A DNA stretch of 64,000 bases from Planctomycetota bacterium (GTDB lineage: Bacteria; Planctomycetota; Phycisphaerae; UBA1845; PWPN01). The translations under genes and the position numbers were made by a program. The stretch is taken from NCBI GenBank assembly GCA_029550525.1, contig JAKPHF010000082.1, forward strand, positions 1 through 64,000, in the 5' to 3' direction. Positions 31,723 to 40,704 of this stretch are shown in pieces. Position 1 is the stretch's first letter; the number at the start of each line of letters is the position of its first letter. Below the pieces are notes generated by a model. It was not told where the DNA came from and did not search any database. It worked only from the letters and a program-made list of their open reading frames with translations.

Positions 31723-34700
31723 TCAGCCCAGTTCCGCGATCGCCTGAACCACGGTCTCGCGCTTGCCGCGAAGCTCGGCAAGACGGGTCTTCTCCCGCTC
31801 GACCACATCAGCCGGGGCTCGGCTGATAAACTCCGCGTTGGCGAGCTTGTTTTCGATTCCGGCGATCTGCTTGTCGAAGCCGGCCAGTTCTTTTTCCAGC
31901 CGCTTGCGTTCGGCGGCCGCATCGATCACGTTGGCCACGAAGATCTGCATGTCGCCGATGACCAGCGTCGCCGCGTTCGGCGGCCGCTCGACCTCGGCGC
32001 CGACGGTCAGCGTGCCCACGTTGGCCAGCCGCTGAATCACGTGCGCTTCCTGCTGCAGGCTGGCCACGCGACCGGCCGGCACCTTGATCACCACATCCAC
32101 CGGTTGCTTGGGCGGTACGTTGCGGTTCTGCCGCACTTCGCGGACGGCTCGCGTGGCGGTTTGCAAATCGGTGAACACCGCGTCCACCGCCTCATCCACC
32201 ACTGCGGGGTAACCGTTCATCGGCGGATACTTCGAGACGACCAGCGGCTTGTCGGTGTCGAGCTCGACGATGCCCGGCAGACCGCGTTTCGGCGCGATCT
32301 GATTGAGATACTTCCACAGCCCCTCGGTGATGTAGGGCACGAACGGATGCAACAACCGTAGCGATTGGTCGAGTACGAACGCGAGCACCTGCCGTGCTTC
32401 AGCGCTTTGCAGCGATTCGGCGCTCGTCGTCTTGGTCGAACCCGCATCCGGTGAAGAATCCGCCCCGCGCGGGCCAGCGCCGAGGCGCGGCTTGACCAGC
32501 TCCACGTACCAGTCGCAGAGCGTATCCCAGAAGAAGTCACGGGCGGCGGTGATGGCTCGGCTGAACTGATAGTTCGCCAGCGCATTTTGCACCTCCGCCA
32601 CCGCTTTGCTCGTTTGCGAGAGAATCCAGCGATCTTCGATGCGCAGCGAGGCGACGTCGAGTTTCGGCAGCGGCCCCTCGGTCGAACCGAGGTTCATGAA
32701 CGCGAATCGGGAGGCGTTCCACAGCTTGTTGCAGAAGTTGCGGCCCAGCTCGAAGCGCTCGGAGGTCTGCAGCTCGCGGCCATCCTCCAGCTTGACCTTC
32801 TTCATGGGCATGCGGATGTCCTGTGTCTCCGTGGTCAGGCTGGCCATGGTGAAGCGCAGGGCGTCCGCCCCGTACACTTCGATGATGTCCACCGGGTCGA
32901 AGCCGTTGCCCAGCGTCTTCTTGAACGGGCGACCCTGCCCGTCCTGAATCACCGCGTGGATGTACACGTCGTGGAAGGGCACCTTGCCGAGGTTGTACAA
33001 CCCGGTGAGCACCATGCGGGCCACCCACAGCGTGATGATCTCGCGAGCCGTGCTCAGCACCGAGCCGGGGTAATACCGCGCGAGCAACTGCTCGGCTTCG
33101 CACAACTCCGGATTCGGCGTCGGCCAGCCCAGCGTCGAATGGGGCCACAGCGCACTGCTGAACCAGGTGTCGAGCACGTCGGGATCCTGAACGAAGCCGT
33201 CGGCCTCGATCTCGGCGACAATGTCCTTGTCCGTCTCCTCTTTGACGCAAAGCAGAACGGTGGTATCCGCCCCGGATCCCGAAAAGATCGCCCATGCGCG
33301 ATCTTTCTTCATCCATCCAGTCAGGCGTTCCTTCATCTTCGCCGACAGCTCGCCGGATTTGGACCAGATGGGTATCCGGTGTCCCCACCACAATTGCCGG
33401 CTGATGCACCAGTCACGCTTCTCGCCGAGCCAATCGAGATACGTCTTGCGATAGCGGCTGGGGAAGAAGTAGACCTTGCCCGAATCGCGACGGGCTTCGA
33501 ACGTGTCGAGCGGTTCTTCGGCCACTGCGTCCATGGCCAGTTGAGCGAGCCCCGGCTTGCCGCGCAAGCCCTCGATCTGGCGGGCCTCTTCGGGAGGCAA
33601 ATCGCCCATGCGGACGAACCACTGATCGCTCAGGAACGGCTCGATGGGCGTCTTGCTGCGATCGGAGTGACCAATCTCGATCATGCGGTCTTCGATCTTC
33701 TCGACCAGACCCAGCGCTTCGAGATCCTCGACCACTTTCTTGCGGGCGTCGGTGTTGAAACGCAGACCGGCGTATTTGCTGCTGTGGGGGTTGACCGTGC
33801 CGTCCGGCTCGACGATCTCGGCCACCCGGCCGTCGGCGGTCATGACGTTGATCATGGGCAGCCCATGCCGTCGGCCCACCTCGTAGTCGTTGGGGTCATG
33901 CGCGGGCGTGATCTTCACGCAGCCGCTGCCCAGCTCGGGTTTGGCCCACTCGTCGGCTATCAGCGGAATCTCCCGATTCACCAGCGGCAACAGGAGCGTT
34001 CGACCCGCCAGGGCCATGTCGCGCAGCTTGATCAGCGTGGGCAACAGCGTTTCACGCCGCTCGGCGATGGCGTCCAGTTGAGCCTGGATGTCGGCTCGCT
34101 CTTTCTCGGGGGTTTCGGCCAGTTGCTGCCGCAGCTCCGCTTCCACCTTGTTCAGTGCGCCGGCCGGGTCGGGATGCACGGCCACTGCGGTGTCGCCCAG
34201 CATGGTCTCGGGTCGCGTGGTGGCAATGGACACGAATTCCGGCTCGTCCGCCCGCTGATTCTTCACCGGGTACTTGAAGTGGTAGAAGTGGCCTTTGATG
34301 GTTTCGTGGTAGACCTCATCGTCGGCGACGGCGGTCTGCAGGTGCGTGTCCCAATTGACCAGGCGCTTGCCTCGGACGATCAGCCCGTCCTTGAACAGCT
34401 TGAAGAACGTGTGCCGCACCGCTCGGGCGCAGACTTCGTCGAGCGTGAAGCGGGTGCGATCCCAGTCGCACGAGCAGCCCATGAGCTTCAGCTGGTTGAT
34501 GATCCGGTTGCCGTACGCCTCTTTCCATTCCCAGATGCGACGGACCATCTCTTCGCGACCCAGGTCGTGGCGAGTCTTCCGCTCCTTCTCGAAGATCGTC
34601 CGCTCCACGACGGCCTGCGTGGCGATGCCGGCATGGTCCGTGCCCGGCATCCACAGCGTGTTGTACCCTCGCATGCGGTGCCAGCGGATGAGAATGTCCT

Positions 34701-34917
34701 GCAGCGTGTTGTTCAGGGCGTGTCCGCCGTGCAGGGCTCCGGTCACGTTGGGCGGCGGGATGACGATGGTGTACGCGTCGGCGCCGCCGGGCTCGCCGGT
34801 CGGCGGGGGAGTCTTCGGGTCGGCATGAAAGTAGCCGCCCTGCTCCCAGAACGAGCGGATCTCCGCTTCGAAACGCTTGGGTTCGTACGTCGAGGGCAGG
34901 TTGTCGAGGGTGGTCAT
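31723..34917 (-). CDS. valS: valyl-tRNA synthetase
   Basis: A 1064-residue class I synthetase charging tRNA-Val. The HIGH motif is HGGH (63-66) in the PPPNVTGALHGGH context. The editing domain occupies about 200-400, and the Gly-Thr-Asp-His-Ala context is kept. The second signature, normally KMSKS, reads PFKKT (664-668) before LGNGFDP; the key fourth-position Lys (K667) is retained. A C-terminal coiled-coil arm (last about 70 residues, ERKRLEKELAGFDKQIAGIENKL) is present. The start codon has no strong ribosome site and is preceded by repeat DNA. It ends inside the hairpin cluster. Confidence 0.95.
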   Translation of the reverse strand: MTTLDNLPSTYEPKRFEAEIRSFWEQGGYFHADPKTPPPTGEPGGADAYTIVIPPPNVTGALHGGHALNNTLQDILIRWHRMRGYNTLWMPGTDHAGIATQAVVERTIFEKERKTRHDLGREEMVRRIWEWKEAYGNRIINQLKLMGCSCDWDRTRFTLDEVCARAVRHTFFKLFKDGLIVRGKRLVNWDTHLQTAVADDEVYHETIKGHFYHFKYPVKNQRADEPEFVSIATTRPETMLGDTAVAVHPDPAGALNKVEAELRQQLAETPEKERADIQAQLDAIAERRETLLPTLIKLRDMALAGRTLLLPLVNREIPLIADEWAKPELGSGCVKITPAHDPNDYEVGRRHGLPMINVMTADGRVAEIVEPDGTVNPHSSKYAGLRFNTDARKKVVEDLEALGLVEKIEDRMIEIGHSDRSKTPIEPFLSDQWFVRMGDLPPEEARQIEGLRGKPGLAQLAMDAVAEEPLDTFEARRDSGKVYFFPSRYRKTYLDWLGEKRDWCISRQLWWGHRIPIWSKSGELSAKMKERLTGWMKKDRAWAIFSGSGADTTVLLCVKEETDKDIVAEIEADGFVQDPDVLDTWFSSALWPHSTLGWPTPNPELCEAEQLLARYYPGSVLSTAREIITLWVARMVLTGLYNLGKVPFHDVYIHAVIQDGQGRPFKKTLGNGFDPVDIIEVYGADALRFTMASLTTETQDIRMPMKKVKLEDGRELQTSERFELGRNFCNKLWNASRFAFMNLGSTEGPLPKLDVASLRIEDRWILSQTSKAVAEVQNALANYQFSRAITAARDFFWDTLCDWYVELVKPRLGAGPRGADSSPDAGSTKTTSAESLQSAEARQVLAFVLDQSLRLLHPFVPYITEGLWKYLNQIAPKRGLPGIVELDTDKPLVVSKYPPMNGYPAVVDEAVDAVFTDLQTATRAVREVRQNRNVPPKQPVDVVIKVPAGRVASLQQEAHVIQRLANVGTLTVGAEVERPPNAATLVIGDMQIFVANVIDAAAERKRLEKELAGFDKQIAGIENKLANAEFISRAPADVVEREKTRLAELRGKRETVVQAIAELG

Positions 34918-34921
34918 GGAA

Positions 34922-34985
34922 AAGCTCTCAGCTATCGGCTGTCAGTTCTCAGCCATCGGCGATCAGCTATCGGCCATCAGTCTCA
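34922..34985. repeat. AGCTATCAGC-family repeat upstream of valS
   Basis: CTCTCAGCTATCGGCTGTC, GTTCTCAGCCATCGGCG and ATCAGCTATCGGCCATCAG follow one another. The family is placed directly before the valS start on the minus strand. Confidence 0.65.
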
Positions 34986-35151
34986 GCGGTCGGTCAGAAA
35001 CGCAAGCCCCGCGAACGCGGCCACTTGCGCGCGTCGCGGGTTTCTCGGAATCCCGGATTTTACTGAGATCGCCAGCGAAAGTCGATGGAGCCAGCCGAGG
35101 CGGCGAGCGGGAACGCGGATGACCTGCTCAGGAACGATTCTTGCGGAACGG

Positions 35152-35777
35152 CTATCCATCGTACGGCTTCACAAACGGCCAGGATTGCGAGGGCAGACCC
35201 TCTTTGACGGGATTCTGCGCGATGTACGCCTCCACGCGGCGCACATCGTCCGGGTGGTACAGGAACACCGCGTAGGGATGGTTTGCCCAGACAGGATGAT
35301 CGTCGGAGGCATCCGCCAACCGCCGCAAGGCGTCCCGGGACGACTCAGCGAACCGCGCCCACATCGTTCGTGCGTCATCGCGGTGACGGCGCACGAAAAG
35401 ATGCGCATGGTTCTTCAGAATCGCGCATCCCCACACCGTGTACCGGTCAGACTCCACAACCCGCGCGAACGCGTCCGAGATGGCTTGCCTCTTCGCGTCA
35501 TCAAGCCAGAGCGTCGGGAAGTCCAGCCGCAGTTCCGCTTTGCGATAGAACTCCCGAATTTCTCTGCGCGGAGGTTGCACGCGCTTGCGTCCGAAGTGAA
35601 TCTCACCCAGGTCCGAGAACTTGGTTCGCGGCTCTGCTCCGATCCGCTCCCGCGGGGATCGTTGGGTAACCACTGCCCGTACGCGCAGTGAATCAGATGG
35701 TGCGCGATGATCACGCGCTGATGGGTGCGGGAAGCGCGAAGAGGCAAGCTCCTGTCGAAGTCTTCCCGCTGGCACAT
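35152..35777 (-). pseudogene. IS200/RAYT-type transposase, frameshifted
   Basis: Two overlapping minus-strand frames together encode one Y1 transposase. The N-terminal piece, read from 35777, has VIIAHHLIHCAYGQWLPND and then RGSGSEQSREP. The remainder, in the next frame, has KFSDLGEIHFGRK and WLDDAKRQAI. The join is near 35622-35628, and loss of one A in GAACCAAG would account for it. The catalytic HUH pair (KNHAHLFV) and the Tyr in EAYIAQNP are both intact in the downstream frame. The encoded family is associated with palindromic intergenic repeats, and the hairpin cluster at 31356-31669 is 3.5 kb away. It may be dead or the base may be a sequencing error. Confidence 0.75.
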
Positions 35778-35789
35778 GGCGTGCGGACC

Positions 35790-38700
35790 TCATCCCGCGT
35801 TTGCTTGTGCGTGCGTGCGGTACTTGGGCCAGGTGACCGGCTCAACGTCGGGTCGCGGCGCGTTATTTCGGCGGCCATGACCGCGAATCGGGCGGACCGC
35901 ATCGTCGTACTCGCGGGCCGACTCGACCGCTTCGGCGATTGCGTTCTTGCCCGCCACGCCGGCCATCAGGGCTCCGACCCGGCCCAGTCGCGCCGTCGCG
36001 CGGGTTGCCTCGGCGAGCATCTTCTCCAGCTTCTGAACCACGGCGTCCGCTTCGACCCGCTGTTGCATCCACGTCTGGACGGTTTCCTCGAACGACTCGT
36101 AACGGGCGAGAACCTGTTCGAGACGGGCGGTCAGCTCTTCTCCACGCCGCAGCTGGCCGTGCCAGGCCGGGGACTTGAGCTTGCTGTCGATCGCGTCGTG
36201 GCACTTGCGCATCGCCTGCAGAATTTGGGCCGACGCGCCGGCGGAAGCCCGCAGTTGCTCGGACTGCTCGCGGACGGCATCCGCTTGTTCGTTCCAGCCG
36301 GACAGCGATTGCTCGACCTGGACCGAGGCCGCATCGAGGCGGTTGGCCATTTCGGCCGCGGCGGTCAGCAGCTTCTGCAGGTTGGCGGCCTTGTCTTCGG
36401 CGGCCGAGTTGAGCGCGGCCAGTTCCTCGGCCGCTCGCGGACGAAGCTCCACTCGCACCGGTTGCGGCCGCTCGGCCTCCTCTAGTTCCCTGACCCGATC
36501 GCTCAGCCGCTGCACCACTTCCACCAGCACCCGCACGTCCTTCTCGCGGCGCTGAACCATCTCGTCGAGCCGCTGCCTCAGGGCGCTCATGTCCCGGTTG
36601 ATCACACGCTCAGCGGCTTCAAACTTCTCGACCGGCATCGCCGAGCCGACCAGGCTCAACAATTCCGTCCGCAGGTTTGTCCAACTCTGCTTGAGTGCAT
36701 CGAACTCCTGTTGATATTCGCTGTTCTGGCCGTCGAGCCGCTGAACGATCTCGTCGAGGCTCTGTGCGTGCTCCTGGCGGAGTCTCTCCAGGTGGCTGTC
36801 GACCGTGGCGACTCGATTTTCCAGCGCCAGCAGGCCGGCTCCAGTGCGATCCCACTGCTCGGCAACAGCCCGAATCGCGCTTTCCAGCGCGGCCTTGTTG
36901 CTGCGGCTTTCCTCCTGCAGCGACTGGACATCGGCCGTGCTGGCCACGCTGGCCGGCAGGGTCTCGATGCGGGCCAGTAATTCGTCATAGCGTTGGTCGG
37001 CGGCGCTGATCAGCGTTTCGAGGTTCCGCCGCTGCTCATCCATAAGCCGCAGGATCTGCTCGGCTTGCTCCTGCTGCCGGTCTCGCAACTCCGCCAGCGC
37101 CGCTTCATCCAGCGCGGCCGATCGCAGCGACTCGATCTCCTGCTGAGCCGCCTGCCATTGGGCGACCGTCTGTTCGAACTGCTCCTGCGATATCCGCCGC
37201 TGATCTTCCAGTTGGCGCAAGAGATTGGCCACATCCTCGGCGTGGGCTCGCCTCAAGTCGGCGAGGTCCGACCCTTCCGTCTCGCTGGCCGCCGCCAGCT
37301 GGTCCAGCCGCTGGTGCGTGCAGCGGAATCGCTCGGTCAGGTCGGCGACCAAACTCTCCACCGATTCGCGAGCCTTCTGCAACTGCTCGAGGAATTCATG
37401 AGCCTGGGCGGCCTGATGCTGACGCAAGTTCTCCAACTCGTCTCGCGCGGCATACTGGCCGTCAAGAGCGGCGAATCGCTCCTTCATGGCCGAATGGGTG
37501 GCGAGTAAGTGTCGCCGCACTCGCCGCAGCTGTTTCGTTTCTCGTTCGAGGCGCGACGACAGCTCGGCCAACGTCGACGCTTGCTCGCCACTCATGCTGG
37601 CCTGCCGGTCCAGCATGGCCTTCAACTCGTCGAGTTCGGCGGCTTTTTCCGCGAAGCGGTCTAGTACTTCGCGGGCGAACGCGGCATGCTCGCCGCGCAG
37701 TTGCTCCATCGCTCCCGTGTGCGGCGCTGCTTCCCGCAACTCGTTCAGTCCGCGGGTGAGGGCCTCGAAACGTTTCGCCGCGGTCTTCGACAGATGACGA
37801 ATTTCGTCCTCGTGCCGTCCCACGCTGGTATAGATGTCCTCAATGGCTACGGCCTGGTCGGTGATCGATTCAGCTCGGTTGCGGACCTCGATCTCGTGAT
37901 CGGTCTTTAGCCGCGCGACCGTCTCCAGCACCTGCTTGATCCGCTCGTCCAGTTCCTGGTGCGAGCGAGTCAGCCGGGCCTGGGACTCCGCCTGAATCGC
38001 CTGGATCTGCTGCGCGGTCTGTTCGCGCAGCGACGCCAACTTATCAACGGAGGCCTCGCCGTGCGGGACTGCCTCCACTTCGGCGTGGATGGCGGCCAGC
38101 CTGTCCTCCAGCTCCCGCTGAAGCGTCGTTCCCGCGGTGACTTGCAGCTCTCGGATGGATTCCAACCGCTCGGTCAAATCGCGAATCCGCTGTTCGAGTT
38201 CGCGGTAGAGTTCCGTGCGGACGGCCTCGGTGCGTTGCGTGGTCTCATCGCGTAGCGAGTCCAGATTGAGCCGGCTCGACTCGGCAGCGAGTTCGGTCTG
38301 GATGGCCTCCAGCTTGCGCTCCACCTCACCCTGCAACGCGCGCAGTCCTTCCGCATGCGCCTCACGCAATCCATCGAGCCGCTCGCTCAGGCGGTCGGTT
38401 TTTTGTCGCAGATCGTTCACCTCGGTGCCGCTGGCCCGGGCTTGGAGCTGCTGGCTCAGCTCGGCCAGCGTGCGGTCCAGGCGATCGGACCACTCGGTCT
38501 GGATGCGACTCTGGGCTTCGATCGAACCGGCCACGCATGCCGACGTACCGGCGACCGCATGGCTCAGCGTGGAAACCGCCTTCGCAACCGCTTCTCCGGA
38601 AGCTTCCGGCGCCGCCGCCATGCGATCGGCACAATCCGCTTCGACCAGTTCCGGCCGGCTGCCGTAAATATGCTCGATGCGCGCCTCCGTCTCCGCATCA

Positions 38701-39530
38701 GCGGGCGAGGCGATTTCTTCCCGACTGAGACCTTCCTGGTCGAGTACCTGCTGAACCATGTTCTCGTCCACCTGGTGGCTGCCCTGCGCATAAGCCGCGA
38801 GCAGGGCGTTATCGCAAATCCGGTTGATTAGACGCGGAATGCCTTGCGAACCCTCATAGATCAGATCGAAGGCGGTGGGCACGAACAGATCAGACCGCGA
38901 ACAGCCGGCCACCTGCAGGCGACACTGTATGTATTCGATCGTTTGTTGCGGCGTGAGCCCCGTCAGGTGAAACCGCCTGAACAGTCGCTGATCCAGTTGG
39001 CGCATGCGCTCGGACTGGAAGCGTTGGCGTAGCTCCGGCTGGCCCAGGATGCAGACCTGCAGCAACTTGGCGTCGTCGGCTTCGAGATTGCCCAGCATGC
39101 GCAGCGCTTCAAAACTCTCGTCGGGCAGGTTCTGGGCCTCGTCGAGCAGCACGACCACGAAACGGTTACGGGCAAACTGATCGAGCAGGTATTGCTGTAA
39201 GCGGTCGACCAACTGCAGATGGGTCGCATCCGGGGGCACGTCCAGCTCGAATTCCGTGCAGATGGCGCCCAATAGTTGTCGCGGGTTCAACTGGGTGTGG
39301 GTGATGACCGCGGTGCTGGCCTGCCGGTCCACCTGGCGGATGAACATGCGGCCGATGAGCGTCTTGCCCGCACCCACCTCGCCGGTGACCAGGACGAATC
39401 CTTTCCGGTTGAGCGTGGCGTACTGCAGCGTCGCCAGGGCTTCCTCGTGATCCGGCGTGCTGTAGTAGAACGAGGGGTCCGGCGTGTTGTTGAATGGCGG
39501 CCGATGCAGACCGAAGTGCGAGCAGTACAT
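35790..39530 (-). CDS. ExeA-like AAA+ ATPase with very long coiled-coil C-terminus
   Basis: A 1246-residue protein. Residues 1-275 form an ATPase of the ExeA/GspA kind, close to the ATPases encoded with exosortase-linked exopolysaccharide loci: FGLHRPPFNNTPDPSFYY, Walker A GEVGAGKT (50-57), Walker B VVVLLDEAQ (D130, E131) and GIPRLINRICDNALL. From about 340 to 1220 the protein is almost continuous heptad-like sequence rich in Glu, Gln, Leu and Arg. No membrane segment is seen. It is divergent from the Wza-like gene with a 306-bp gap, so it may coordinate export or polysaccharide assembly. The family members I recall are only about 270 residues, so the coiled-coil fusion is unusual. Confidence 0.82.
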   Translation of the reverse strand: MYCSHFGLHRPPFNNTPDPSFYYSTPDHEEALATLQYATLNRKGFVLVTGEVGAGKTLIGRMFIRQVDRQASTAVITHTQLNPRQLLGAICTEFELDVPPDATHLQLVDRLQQYLLDQFARNRFVVVLLDEAQNLPDESFEALRMLGNLEADDAKLLQVCILGQPELRQRFQSERMRQLDQRLFRRFHLTGLTPQQTIEYIQCRLQVAGCSRSDLFVPTAFDLIYEGSQGIPRLINRICDNALLAAYAQGSHQVDENMVQQVLDQEGLSREEIASPADAETEARIEHIYGSRPELVEADCADRMAAAPEASGEAVAKAVSTLSHAVAGTSACVAGSIEAQSRIQTEWSDRLDRTLAELSQQLQARASGTEVNDLRQKTDRLSERLDGLREAHAEGLRALQGEVERKLEAIQTELAAESSRLNLDSLRDETTQRTEAVRTELYRELEQRIRDLTERLESIRELQVTAGTTLQRELEDRLAAIHAEVEAVPHGEASVDKLASLREQTAQQIQAIQAESQARLTRSHQELDERIKQVLETVARLKTDHEIEVRNRAESITDQAVAIEDIYTSVGRHEDEIRHLSKTAAKRFEALTRGLNELREAAPHTGAMEQLRGEHAAFAREVLDRFAEKAAELDELKAMLDRQASMSGEQASTLAELSSRLERETKQLRRVRRHLLATHSAMKERFAALDGQYAARDELENLRQHQAAQAHEFLEQLQKARESVESLVADLTERFRCTHQRLDQLAAASETEGSDLADLRRAHAEDVANLLRQLEDQRRISQEQFEQTVAQWQAAQQEIESLRSAALDEAALAELRDRQQEQAEQILRLMDEQRRNLETLISAADQRYDELLARIETLPASVASTADVQSLQEESRSNKAALESAIRAVAEQWDRTGAGLLALENRVATVDSHLERLRQEHAQSLDEIVQRLDGQNSEYQQEFDALKQSWTNLRTELLSLVGSAMPVEKFEAAERVINRDMSALRQRLDEMVQRREKDVRVLVEVVQRLSDRVRELEEAERPQPVRVELRPRAAEELAALNSAAEDKAANLQKLLTAAAEMANRLDAASVQVEQSLSGWNEQADAVREQSEQLRASAGASAQILQAMRKCHDAIDSKLKSPAWHGQLRRGEELTARLEQVLARYESFEETVQTWMQQRVEADAVVQKLEKMLAEATRATARLGRVGALMAGVAGKNAIAEAVESAREYDDAVRPIRGHGRRNNAPRPDVEPVTWPKYRTHAQANAG

Positions 39531-39836
39531 GCAGGGCTCCTTGACCGCCGGTGTCCGGCGCAGGTTCCTCCGACCGGGGAGATGACCTTATCGGACGCGA
39601 TGCACCGCGCGGTACAGAAGGTTCTATCGGACCTGCGGTTATGGGGCTTGAGTTTCCGCGTCAAATAAGCAGGCCGATTTGGCTGGGGCCGAAAAAAACT
39701 TGCGGTTTAGTCGAAGTAGACGGCCATTCAACCGATGACTCTACCACGGACGTTTCGGCGCCGGGCCGGAGGGCTGTGTCATCAGCCGGCCAGGGGCGGT
39801 CGCCGAGGCAACAGTAGACCCCAAGCGAGGTCAGGG
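39531..39836. other. divergent promoter region of the exopolysaccharide locus
   Basis: This 306-bp space separates the minus-strand ATPase from the plus-strand export gene. No gene is supported. It includes an A-rich word GAAAAAAACTTG near 39689 and a possible minus-strand TTGACG (near 39663), but no complete promoter pair can be defended. Confidence 0.35.
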
Positions 39837-40649
39837 ATGACCGGCAGGACAACCACTCGACTGAACCGGCGCGCGGCCGTTGTGGCCACGGGTGTCGCCC
39901 TCAGCATGGCCTCCGCCGGCTGCGCCCCCAAGTATGAGGACCTCAAGGTCTTCAGCCAGGCCCATCGGCAGGACGTCACCGCCAGCCAATACCGGCTCGA
40001 ACCGCCCGACGTCATTCAGATCGAATCGCCTACCGCTCCGGAGATCGACGGCGAAATCCAACGCATCCGTAGCGACGGCAAGATCACGCTTCGCCTCATC
40101 GGCGACGTACAAGTCAGCGGTCTGACGCCCGAGGAACTCTCGGCCAAGCTCGCCGAGTTGCTCTCGCGCTACTACGAGTCGCCCGAAGTGACGGTGCGGC
40201 TCATGTCCTACGAAAGCAAGAGCGTCTACGTGTTCGGGCAGGTGATGGGGCCCGGTCCTCAGCCGTTCACCGGGCGCGATACCCTCCTCGACGTCATCGC
40301 ACGGGCCCAGCCCAACTTCCTGGCCTGGGGCGCTCAGGTGAAAGTGATTCGGCCCAGCGCCGCGCCCGAGGAACGTCACGAGCTCGTCGTCGATGTGGAC
40401 AAGATGCTCGAGACCGGGGACATGACCAACAACTTCCTCCTGCAGGAGGGAGACATTGTGTTCGTCCCGCCGACCCCGCTGGGGTACGTGGGACTGCGCA
40501 TCCAGGAATTGTTGTTCCCGATCTCGCCCGCGTTGGCCGCGTACAACGCGCCGGTCCAAGCGAGAAACACGACGGACAGCCTGAGGTACGGTGGTTACCA
40601 TCACCGGGACGACTACAACCACCGCCGGCAGCTGATGTGGCCCAGGTGA
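39837..40649 (+). CDS. outer-membrane polysaccharide export lipoprotein (Wza-like)
   Basis: A 270-residue protein of the polysaccharide export family. The ATG at 39837 follows GAGG with a 6-nt spacer. A lipoprotein signal ends SAGC. The PES domain contains YRLEPPDVIQIES and GKITLRLIGDVQVSGLTPEEL, followed by an SLBB-like part VYVFGQVMGPGPQPFTGRDTLLDVI. The His/Arg-rich tail is unusual. It would form the outer-membrane channel working with the chain-length regulator encoded next. Confidence 0.92.
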   Translation: MTGRTTTRLNRRAAVVATGVALSMASAGCAPKYEDLKVFSQAHRQDVTASQYRLEPPDVIQIESPTAPEIDGEIQRIRSDGKITLRLIGDVQVSGLTPEELSAKLAELLSRYYESPEVTVRLMSYESKSVYVFGQVMGPGPQPFTGRDTLLDVIARAQPNFLAWGAQVKVIRPSAAPEERHELVVDVDKMLETGDMTNNFLLQEGDIVFVPPTPLGYVGLRIQELLFPISPALAAYNAPVQARNTTDSLRYGGYHHRDDYNHRRQLMWPR

Positions 40650-40704
40650 ATACGGTGACCCTCCAGGATCGCGACTTGCGGTCCTGGCACATGTGACGGA
40701 TGTC

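Noticed and set aside
32587..35691. 1034-codon open frame on the plus strand
   Set aside because: It lies opposite valS, is rich in Arg, His, Val and Leu as expected from antisense reading of GC-rich codons, and has no recognisable motif.
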